Assembly: GCA_030681895.1 (NCBI GenBank)
Contig: JAUXRI010000137.1
Coordinates: forward strand, 1 to 50,152
Origin: Myxococcales bacterium
Lineage (GTDB): Bacteria > Myxococcota > Myxococcia > Myxococcales > Myxococcaceae
Direction: 5' to 3'
DNA length: 50,152 nt
Made by a program: the position numbers and the translations under genes. This document shows positions 41,394 to 49,060 of the stretch, one piece after another. Under the pieces are notes generated by a model that ran no database searches, was not told where the DNA came from, and saw only the letters and a program-made list of their open reading frames with translations. How positions within the stretch are numbered: position 1 is the first letter of the stretch; each line of letters opens with the position of its first letter.

Positions 41394-41457
41394 CATCGAA
41401 GCCGACCCGAACGTCAAGGAATGGCGCGGGATGCTGGGACAGCGCGTCACGGGCCCG

Positions 41458-41486
41458 TTGACTCTGTTCGGGCTGCGAACAAAGAT
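41458..41486 (+). promoter_or_regulatory. Promoter of the phosphorylase operon
   Basis: TTGACT (41458-41463), 17 bases, AAAGAT (41481-41486). The leader to the GTG at 41531 would be about 38 bases. The operator lies exactly between the boxes. Confidence 0.6.
41463..41483 (+). promoter_or_regulatory. ROK operator, site D
   Basis: TCTGTTCG, five bases, CGAACAAA. The inner five positions match fully. It starts on the last base of the -35 box and ends in the -10 box, the same register as site B. Confidence 0.75.
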
Positions 41487-41530
41487 GAAGTCCCGTCAGC
41501 GCACGCTTCGAAGCGACGGCCGAGCGCATT

Positions 41531-44500
41531 GTGACCCACACCCACGCCCTTCAGCTACCGGAAACACCGTCAGACACCGAGTTCCTCTCGATCGGCGGTG
41601 AGCACTTCGTCGTCATTCGAGACGTCGACCAGCTGCCACCGTTCCTGATGAGCGTCGTCAGCGCGTCGGACCATTGGTTGTTCGTCTCGAGTCGAGGTGG
41701 GCTCACCGCGGGCCGACGCTCGCCTGCGGGCGCGCTGTTCCCGTACGTCACTGACGACAAGCTCCACACCTGTCATCCGCACACCGGCCCGGCGACGACG
41801 ATTCGGGTCCAGACGCCGAGCGGCCCCATCGTGTGGGAGCCGTTTCGCACCGAGAACGACGACCCCCAGGTGCGCCGCATGCTCGCCAAGAGCACGGCCG
41901 GGACGCAGGTGCTGTTCGAAGAGACGCACCACGGCCTCGGGCTCGTCTTTCGCGCGCGGTGGTCGACGAGCGAGGCCTTCGGCTTCGTGCGCACGGTCAG
42001 CCTCGAGAACGTGAAGACCGAGCCTGTCTCGCTCACGGTGATGGACGGAGTGATCGATCTCATGCCTGCGGGCGTCGAGCCCGCGCTCCAGCAGTCGTCG
42101 AGCTGCCTCGTCAACGCGTACACCCGGGCTGACGTCGATGCGCAGACCCGGCTCGGCGTCATCGCGCTGCAGGCGGCGATCATCGATCAGCCGGTCGCGG
42201 CCGAGTCGTTGCGTGCGACCACGCTGTTCTGCACAGGCCTGTCCTCCTTCGACGTATTGCTCTCGACCGATCAGCGCGGCGCGATGCGACGTGGCGAGCC
42301 GCTCACCGCCGAGACGACGCTCACCGGGCGTCGGGCTGCGTACCTCGTGACGACCACCCTCCACCTCGCGCCGAAAGAGACAAAGACGTGGCGGCTGGTC
42401 GCTGACGTCGAGCGCGATCACGTGAAGGTCGAGGCCCTGCGCGCACGGCTCTCTCGTCCCGAGGGGCTCGACGCCGAGCTCGAAGCCGACATCGCCCGTG
42501 GCAGCCTCGCGGTTCGCCGGAACGTCGGGAGCGCCGACGGCCTGCAGCAGACCGGAGAGCCTCGCGTCGTCGCGCATCACTCGGCCAACGTGCTCTTCAA
42601 CAACATGCGCGGTGGCGTCTTCGTCGCGGGCCACGGCGTCGAGTGGCGCGACTTCGCCGCCTTCGTCTCGGAGCGAAACCACGCTCTGGGCAAACGCGCT
42701 CAGCTCTCCGCGAAGTCGGGCACCATCGACATCACGGCGCTGCGGGAGTGGGCACGCTCGACCGGCGAGCTCGATCTCATTCGCCTCGCGCACGAGTACC
42801 TGCCGCTCACCTTCAGCCGACGGCATGGCGACCCGAGCCGGCCGTGGAACACCTTCGCCATTCGCGTAAAGAACCCCGACGGCAGCGCTGCCGTCGACTA
42901 CCAGGGCAACTGGCGCGACATCTTCCAGAACTGGGAAGCGCTCTGCACGAGCCACCCCGAGTTCCTCGAGAACGTGATCGCGACGTTCGTGAACGCGTCC
43001 ACGGCCGATGGCTTCAACCCGTACCGCCTGAGTCGCGCCGGCATCGACTGGGAGGTGCCGGAAGAAGGCAACCCCTGGGCGACCATCGGCTACTGGGGCG
43101 ATCATCAGATCGTCTACCTGGGCCGGCTGCTCGAGCAGCTCTCGGTCACCCACCCGGGCCGCCTGGAGCAGCTCCTCGCCCAGCGCTGGTTCACCTGGGC
43201 CGACGTGCCGTACCGACTCACCTCGGCGGCCGACATCGCGCGCAACCCACGCTCGACCATCCGCTTCGATCACGAGGCCGACAAGGGCGCCACGACGCGA
43301 GTGGCGACGGTCGGTGGAGACGGCAAGCTGCTCCACGCCCGCGACGGCTCGCTCGTGCGCGCGACGCTGTTCGAGAAGTTGTTGGTGCCGGTGCTGTCGA
43401 AGCTCTGCAACCTGGTGCTCGACGGCGGCATCTGGATGAACACGCAGCGCCCCGAGTGGAACGACGCGAACAACGCGCTGGTCGGCAACGGGTTGTCGAT
43501 GGTGACGATGGCGCAGCTGCGGCGGCACCTCGTGTTCCTGGCGGAGCTCTTCGAGCGCAGCGCCGAGACAGAGGCCGAGGTGTCGGAGGCCGTGCGCACG
43601 TGGTTCAGCCAGACGCGCCGCACCTTCGAGAAGCACGTCGAGCTCCTCGCGCGGCCTACCGTGACGGACCCGCAGCGACGAGCGCTCCTCGACGAATTGC
43701 AGTCTGCCTTCCAGCGGTACCGCGACCGGCTGTACGCAAAGGGCCTCGGGGAGTCCGCCAGTGTCGAGGTGGGCGAGGCCGCCGCGCTGTGCCGCACCGC
43801 GCTCCGCTTCGTCGAGCACTCGCTTCGCGCCAACCGCAGGGCAGATGGGCTGTACCACTCGTACAACCTGCTCGCGCTCTCCGACGGCGCCGCGAAGGTC
43901 GAGCCGCTCTACGAGATGCTCGAGGGACAGGTCGCGATCATCAGCTCCGGGCTGTTGACGGCGAAGGAGTCGCTCGAGGTGATCGACGCGCTCTTCGCCA
44001 GCAAGCTGTTCCGGGCCGACCAGGAGAGCTTTCTGCTCTACCCGGAGCGCACGCTGCCCGGCTTCCTCGAGAAGAACCGGCCGACCGCCGCAGAGGTGGC
44101 GTCCAGTCCACTGCTCCAGGCGCTCGTCGAGCGTGGCGATCACCGGCTGGTCGCGAAGGACCTTCGAGGAGACGTGCGCTTCGCAGGGCACCTGAAGACC
44201 GTCGACGACGTGCGCGACACGCTGAGCGCGCTGGCGGGTGACGAGCGCTTCTCGAAGCTGGTCGATCCAGGCCGCGAGCGGATCGTCGAGATCTTCGAGC
44301 GGGTGTTCGAGCTCAAGGGCTTCACGGGCCGCTCCGGTACCATGTACGGCTACGAGGGCCTGGGCTGCATCTATTGGCACATGGTCTCGAAGCTGCTCCT
44401 CGCGGTGCAGGAGGTCTGCTTCTCGGCCCGACGCACGAACGCGCCGCCTCAGCTCGTGGAGCAGCTCTCCCAGGCCTACGCCCGCGTGCGGCACGGCCTC

Positions 44501-44974
44501 GGCTTCAACAAGTCTCCGCGGCAGTTCGGCGCGTTCCCGAGCGATCCGTACTCGCACACGCCGCGACACGCAGGTGCGCAGCAGCCGGGCATGACGGGGT
44601 CGGTGAAGGAAGAGATCCTCACACGCCTGGGAGAGCTCGGCGTCGAGGTGCGGCAGGGCGTGCTCCACTTCCACCCCACCCTGCTGACGAAGACCGAGCT
44701 GCTCAGCGCGCCGGCGACGTTCAGTTGGTTCGATCTCACAGGCGCGGAGCAGCAGACACAGCTGCAGGCAGGCGAGCTCGGCTTCACGGTGTGCCAGGTG
44801 CCCGTCACCTACCGTCTCGGCGCCAGGCACGGCGTCGAGGTGCACTGGAGCAGCGGCGTCTCTGAGCTGACCGATACCGACGCCCTGCCACCGAGCGCGA
44901 GCCGCGCGATCCTGGGACGGGCCGGTGAGGTCCGCGAGGTGGTGGTGACGATTGCCTCGAAGGAGCTGCGCTGA
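41531..44974 (+). CDS. Large inverting glycoside phosphorylase, probable beta-1,3-glucan phosphorylase
   Basis: A 1147-residue cytoplasmic enzyme with the beta-sandwich plus alpha/alpha-barrel layout of GH94, GH149 and GH161. The catalytic-acid region is R-P-E-W-N-D-A-N-N-A-L-V-G, with Asp645 as proton donor (GH94 has D-W-N-D). Other marks are W-A-T-I-G-Y-W-G-D-H-Q-I and Y-G-Y-E-G-L-G-C-I-Y-W-H-M. The length and the beta-1,3-glucan neighbours favour GH149 or GH161, which release glucose 1-phosphate from beta-1,3-oligoglucans; the family number is inferred. It starts with GTG, with no strong ribosome site. It is first in a four-gene operon under site D and divergent from the ROK gene. Confidence 0.8.
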   Translation: MTHTHALQLPETPSDTEFLSIGGEHFVVIRDVDQLPPFLMSVVSASDHWLFVSSRGGLTAGRRSPAGALFPYVTDDKLHTCHPHTGPATTIRVQTPSGPIVWEPFRTENDDPQVRRMLAKSTAGTQVLFEETHHGLGLVFRARWSTSEAFGFVRTVSLENVKTEPVSLTVMDGVIDLMPAGVEPALQQSSSCLVNAYTRADVDAQTRLGVIALQAAIIDQPVAAESLRATTLFCTGLSSFDVLLSTDQRGAMRRGEPLTAETTLTGRRAAYLVTTTLHLAPKETKTWRLVADVERDHVKVEALRARLSRPEGLDAELEADIARGSLAVRRNVGSADGLQQTGEPRVVAHHSANVLFNNMRGGVFVAGHGVEWRDFAAFVSERNHALGKRAQLSAKSGTIDITALREWARSTGELDLIRLAHEYLPLTFSRRHGDPSRPWNTFAIRVKNPDGSAAVDYQGNWRDIFQNWEALCTSHPEFLENVIATFVNASTADGFNPYRLSRAGIDWEVPEEGNPWATIGYWGDHQIVYLGRLLEQLSVTHPGRLEQLLAQRWFTWADVPYRLTSAADIARNPRSTIRFDHEADKGATTRVATVGGDGKLLHARDGSLVRATLFEKLLVPVLSKLCNLVLDGGIWMNTQRPEWNDANNALVGNGLSMVTMAQLRRHLVFLAELFERSAETEAEVSEAVRTWFSQTRRTFEKHVELLARPTVTDPQRRALLDELQSAFQRYRDRLYAKGLGESASVEVGEAAALCRTALRFVEHSLRANRRADGLYHSYNLLALSDGAAKVEPLYEMLEGQVAIISSGLLTAKESLEVIDALFASKLFRADQESFLLYPERTLPGFLEKNRPTAAEVASSPLLQALVERGDHRLVAKDLRGDVRFAGHLKTVDDVRDTLSALAGDERFSKLVDPGRERIVEIFERVFELKGFTGRSGTMYGYEGLGCIYWHMVSKLLLAVQEVCFSARRTNAPPQLVEQLSQAYARVRHGLGFNKSPRQFGAFPSDPYSHTPRHAGAQQPGMTGSVKEEILTRLGELGVEVRQGVLHFHPTLLTKTELLSAPATFSWFDLTGAEQQTQLQAGELGFTVCQVPVTYRLGARHGVEVHWSSGVSELTDTDALPPSASRAILGRAGEVREVVVTIASKELR

Positions 44975-44976
44975 CC

Positions 44977-45894
44977 ATGTCGGCCCCACGCAAGAACCGG
45001 GTGATGGATGCCGCGCTCCCGCCTGAGGAGCGTCTGCTCTTCACGGACCTGAGCACCTCGGAGCTGGCGAAGCGGCTCGGTGACTCGCTGACGTCGAAGC
45101 TGCACGGACTGTCATTCAGCGCGTACCTCGATGGCCAGGGTCCGGACCTGAAGACGCAGCTGAGCCCCGCGCAGATCCGCCAGCGGCTCGAGCTCATCCG
45201 CCCGTACACGAAGTGGATTCGCAGCTTCTCGTGCACCGACGGCAATGAGCACGTGCCGGCAATCGCGAAGTCGATGGGACTGAAGACGATGGTGGGTGCG
45301 TGGGTTGGCGACGACGCCGAGACGAACGCGCGCGAGCTGGCCGGGCTGATCGAGCTGTGCCGTGCAGGCCACGTCGACATCGCGGCCGTCGGCAATGAAG
45401 TGCTGCTCCGCGAGGATCTCGACGAGGGCGCGCTGCTCTCGGCCATCGGCCACGTGAAGGCCGCCGTGCCAGGCGTGAAGGTCGGCTACGTCGACGCCTA
45501 CTACCTGTTCTGCGAACACCCGAAGCTCGTCGCGGCGTGTGATGTGTTGCTCATCAACTGCTACCCGTTCTGGGAAGAGTGCAGCCTCGAGAACTCCATC
45601 GCGTACATGAAAGAGATGGTCAGCCGCGTGGAGCGCGTCGCCGCCGGCAAGCAGATCATCATCAGCGAGACCGGCTGGCCGAGTGACGGCACTCCCGTCG
45701 GCGCCGCGATTCCCTCGGAGCGCAACGCCCTGCTCTACGCGCTCAACACCTTCGCGTGGACGAACTCCGCAGGCCTCGAGCTCTTCTATTTCTCGGCCCT
45801 CGACGAGGCGTGGAAGGCCGGGCCCGAGGGTGGCTGCGGTCCGCACTGGGGCTTCTGGGACACGGAAGGTCGACCAAAACATGGCTGGCGCTGA
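44977..45894 (+). CDS. GH17 beta-1,3-glucanase/transglycosylase, first copy
   Basis: A 305-residue GH17 enzyme. The acid/base is Glu141 (A-V-G-N-E-V-L-L-R) and the nucleophile is Glu231 (I-S-E-T-G-W-P-S). A-I-A-K-S-M-G-L-K and D-A-Y-Y-L-F are also typical. There is no signal peptide, so it acts in the cytoplasm on imported oligosaccharides, by hydrolysis or transglycosylation of beta-1,3-glucan. It starts two bases after the phosphorylase stop and overlaps the next gene by 14 bases. Confidence 0.9.
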   Translation: MSAPRKNRVMDAALPPEERLLFTDLSTSELAKRLGDSLTSKLHGLSFSAYLDGQGPDLKTQLSPAQIRQRLELIRPYTKWIRSFSCTDGNEHVPAIAKSMGLKTMVGAWVGDDAETNARELAGLIELCRAGHVDIAAVGNEVLLREDLDEGALLSAIGHVKAAVPGVKVGYVDAYYLFCEHPKLVAACDVLLINCYPFWEECSLENSIAYMKEMVSRVERVAAGKQIIISETGWPSDGTPVGAAIPSERNALLYALNTFAWTNSAGLELFYFSALDEAWKAGPEGGCGPHWGFWDTEGRPKHGWR

Positions 45895-46828
45895 CTCGAT
45901 GAAGACGCGGGGACCGTGGCCACAGCTCGAGCGCGTCGAGGCCATCTGCTACTCGGGCTACCGCGAGGGCCAGAGCCCGGCGACGCGGAAGTACCCGACC
46001 GAGGCGCAGGTGCTCGAAGATCTACGCCTGCTCGCGCCGCGCTTTCGTCACCTGCGCATGTACGACTGCAGCCCGCACGTGCAGATGACGCTGGCGCTGA
46101 TTCAGAAACACAAGCTGCCGTTCAAGGTGATGATCGGCGCGTACCTCGCGGCCGAGGCCAGCAACCCGAAGTGTCCCTGGGGCGGCGTGTACGAAGAAGA
46201 CGTGCTGGTGCGAAACCGGCGCGAGAACCAGGTGCAGCTCGCCAAGGCGATCATGCTCGCCAATAAGTACCCCGACATCGTCTCGTCGGTGTCGGCGGGG
46301 AATGAAGCGACGGTGGAGTGGACCGATCACCTCGTGCCGGTCGAGCACGTCATCCAATACGTCCGCACGCTGAAGGCTGGCGTGAAGCAGCCGGTGACGT
46401 TCTGCGAGAACTACGTGCCGTGGCAGTCGTTCCTGGCGCCGCTGGTCGCCGAGGTCGACTTCATCTCGCTGCACACGTACCCGGAGTGGGAGCAGAAGGG
46501 CATGGACACCGCCCTGAGCTTCACTGAAGAGAACTTCGACAGCGTCGCGAAGAAGCACCCCGGGAAGAAAGTCGTCATCACCGAGGCGGGCTGGGCGACG
46601 CGCTCGAGCGGCCGGGGCATTCCCGTCGAGAACGCGAACGAGGCGTTTCAAAAGCAGTACATCGAGGCGCTGACCGCGTGGAGCATGAAGCGCGGAATCC
46701 TGACCTTCGTGTTCGAAGCGTTCGATGAGCCGTGGAAGGGCTCCGACCACCCCGATGAGCCCGAGAAACACTGGGGCCTGTACACGGTCGATCGAAAGCC
46801 GAAGCCCGTCCTACGCCCGGCGCCCTGA
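45881..46828 (+). CDS. GH17 beta-1,3-glucanase/transglycosylase, second copy
   Basis: A 315-residue GH17-type enzyme, clearly diverged from its neighbour. The acid/base is Glu142 (S-A-G-N-E-A-T-V-E-W) and the nucleophile is Glu235 (V-I-T-E-A-G-W-A-T). It again lacks a signal peptide. It resembles the GH17 group with I-C-Y-S-G-Y-R-E-G-Q-S-P near the N-terminus, found in bacterial beta-glucan-processing enzymes. The ATG at 45881 (GGAAGG upstream) lies inside the previous gene; an ATG at 45899 is also possible. Two different cytoplasmic GH17 proteins suggest different chain lengths or linkages (beta-1,3 and beta-1,6). Confidence 0.87.
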   Translation: MAGADSMKTRGPWPQLERVEAICYSGYREGQSPATRKYPTEAQVLEDLRLLAPRFRHLRMYDCSPHVQMTLALIQKHKLPFKVMIGAYLAAEASNPKCPWGGVYEEDVLVRNRRENQVQLAKAIMLANKYPDIVSSVSAGNEATVEWTDHLVPVEHVIQYVRTLKAGVKQPVTFCENYVPWQSFLAPLVAEVDFISLHTYPEWEQKGMDTALSFTEENFDSVAKKHPGKKVVITEAGWATRSSGRGIPVENANEAFQKQYIEALTAWSMKRGILTFVFEAFDEPWKGSDHPDEPEKHWGLYTVDRKPKPVLRPAP

Positions 46829-46843
46829 ACGTCTGGAGAACTC

Positions 46844-49042
46844 ATGAGTCGAAGTGCCTGGGTGGGGCTGGTGTTCGTGTGCGTCGGGTGTGGGCCGGCG
46901 ATGTCGCCCGTCGACGCAGGGAGCGCTGGCGGTTCAGCGGGGGGTGGCTCGGCAGGAGGCGGCGCAGCGGGCGGAGGCACGACGATCGTCGACGCCGGCG
47001 CCGATGCGGGAATCGCCGACGCGGGAGCCCCGGATGCGGGGCCGGTCGACGCGGGCCGTGACTGCACGCCGGTGCCGCTCGATCTCGACACGCCCTTCTC
47101 GACCGCCATGCCGGCCTACCCCACGCGCACGGGGCAACAGCTGCCGTCTGCCTTCTGGGGAACGCTCCCGGCGCCGCGACCGACGAACGCGGCGTGGCAG
47201 AACTTCGTGCTCGGGCCAGGCCAGAACCGCGTCGACTTCCTCCCGTACCAATTGAAGGCCGTGCCTGAAGGTCTGGCGATCGGCCTCGCCACGCCGGTGA
47301 ACACCGCGAACGCCGTCGACGTGCCTGACGTGAAGCAGTTGGTCTTGAGTTCGCTGCAGTCGTTCACCGGGCACGCGCTCGAGGCGTACGATCCACTCTC
47401 GGTCACCATGACGTGGCGGGCGACGGGCGGCACGATGACGGCGCCGATGGTGTTTGGCATGCCGTACGTGACGGCCGACTACACGGGCCTGCGACCGTTC
47501 ATTCTTCCGGGCACATTCACCGTCTCGAGCGTGAACGGCATGACGAACCCCGGGAGCGCGACGGGCACCCGCTTCGAGCTCGGGCTCAGCGATGGCAGCA
47601 CGTGGCTGCTGTACGCCTCGACGGCGATCACCTTCGACTGGAATCGCGGCACCATGACGGCACGGGCGGGCTTCACGGGGACGCTGCGGGTGGCCTCGCT
47701 CCGGCGGCCGGCTGACGCGACGATCCTCGACGCGCACGCGGGCTCGATTCCTCGCGCGGGCCGAATCGAAGCAACGGTCTCGTGCGACGTGGCGACGCTC
47801 CGCTTCGTCTACACGTCGACCGGCACGGGCCCGATGCTGTTGAACGCCCTGCCCCATCATGTCGGCCGGCTCGCGATGCCGGCGCTCGTCGATCTCGAGT
47901 ACCCCACGCTCACGGGCTTGCTCCGCGGCGTCGCGGGCACCACGTGGACGATGACGATTCCGCTGACGACGATTGATTGGAATGCGCCGCGCACGTTGGA
48001 GCCGACGTACGAGGGCGCGGTGAAGACGGCGCTGGCTGCCGACGTGGCGTCGCTGCCGAGCGGTGTACCGAGTGACGCATACTTCGGAGGGAAGGCCCTC
48101 TCGCGGCTCGCCCGACTCGCGTTGATCGCGGAGGAAGTGAACGAGCCCGCACTGGCAGCCACCGTTCGTAACCGCCTCGGGCCGCTGGTCGGAGCGTGGC
48201 TCGATGGCACGAATGGAAACCCGCTCCAGTTCGACACCACGTGGGGCGGCATCGTGACGCGCGACTCACTCGCGACGCCCAACGCGGAGTTCGGCGCCGG
48301 CCACTACAACGATCACCACTTTCACTGGGGCTACCACCTGTACGCGGCGGCGGTGATGGCGCGGAATGATCCCTCGTTCGCGGCAGCACATCGCGCGGGT
48401 CTGCTCTCGATGGTGCGCGACATCGCGAATCCGAGCGCGATGGATCCGTACTTCCCCCGGCACCGCGCGATGGACTTCTTCCGCGGCCACGCGTGGGCAG
48501 CCGGGTTGACGGAGTTCGCCGACGGCCAGAACCAGGAGTCGACGTCAGAAGCGGTGAACGCCTGGTACGCGATGCACCTGGTCGGGCTGACGCTGGGAGA
48601 TCGTCGCATGAGCGATCTCGGCCGGCTGATGCTGACGCTCGAGATCGACGCGGCGCACACGTATTGGCAGATGGCGAGCGCGAGCCCGCAGTACGGCTAT
48701 CCGTTCAAGGCCCGGCGCATGGTTGGCATTCTGTTTCAGACGCGCGCGTTCTTCGGCACCTTCTTCGGTGCGAACCCCGAGTACGTGTATGGAATTCAAA
48801 TGCTGCCGTTCACGCCGATCGCCGAGACGTTGTTGGCGCGGTCGTGGGTAAACGACTCGTGGCCCGAGCTGAATCAGGCGGCGATGGGAGCTGCTCCCGG
48901 GTGGCGGGGCTTTCTGCAGATGTCGCATGGGATCATCGATCGCAGCGCGGCCTGGGCCGAGGTGAACGCGCTGACCGGGTGGGATGACGGGAACAGCAAG
49001 ACGAACGCGCTGTGGTGGGTGGCGAGTCGACCGGGGCCGTAA
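46844..49042 (+). CDS. GH81 endo-beta-1,3-glucanase lipoprotein
   Basis: A 732-residue lipoprotein (C-V-G-C, Cys16). A Gly/Ser linker and an Asp-Ala-Gly linker (about 25-70) precede a complete GH81 domain. Signature regions are G-H-Y-N-D-H-H-F-H-W-G-Y with catalytic Asp490, and D-G-Q-N-Q-E-S-T-S-E-A-V-N with Glu565 and Glu569. The family inverts at beta-1,3 linkages and cuts long or particulate glucans, including fungal walls. GGAGA lies seven bases before the ATG. It is last in the phosphorylase operon and is exported, while the three enzymes before it are not, so it makes the oligosaccharides they use. Confidence 0.95.
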   Translation: MSRSAWVGLVFVCVGCGPAMSPVDAGSAGGSAGGGSAGGGAAGGGTTIVDAGADAGIADAGAPDAGPVDAGRDCTPVPLDLDTPFSTAMPAYPTRTGQQLPSAFWGTLPAPRPTNAAWQNFVLGPGQNRVDFLPYQLKAVPEGLAIGLATPVNTANAVDVPDVKQLVLSSLQSFTGHALEAYDPLSVTMTWRATGGTMTAPMVFGMPYVTADYTGLRPFILPGTFTVSSVNGMTNPGSATGTRFELGLSDGSTWLLYASTAITFDWNRGTMTARAGFTGTLRVASLRRPADATILDAHAGSIPRAGRIEATVSCDVATLRFVYTSTGTGPMLLNALPHHVGRLAMPALVDLEYPTLTGLLRGVAGTTWTMTIPLTTIDWNAPRTLEPTYEGAVKTALAADVASLPSGVPSDAYFGGKALSRLARLALIAEEVNEPALAATVRNRLGPLVGAWLDGTNGNPLQFDTTWGGIVTRDSLATPNAEFGAGHYNDHHFHWGYHLYAAAVMARNDPSFAAAHRAGLLSMVRDIANPSAMDPYFPRHRAMDFFRGHAWAAGLTEFADGQNQESTSEAVNAWYAMHLVGLTLGDRRMSDLGRLMLTLEIDAAHTYWQMASASPQYGYPFKARRMVGILFQTRAFFGTFFGANPEYVYGIQMLPFTPIAETLLARSWVNDSWPELNQAAMGAAPGWRGFLQMSHGIIDRSAAWAEVNALTGWDDGNSKTNALWWVASRPGP

Positions 49043-49060
49043 CGCGTATGGTGCGCCCCC

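Noticed and set aside
41570..44989. Open frame of 1139 codons on the minus strand opposite the phosphorylase gene
   Set aside because: It is the antisense shadow of a high-GC gene; it is Arg/Glu/Leu-rich with no domain, while the plus strand has clear enzyme motifs.
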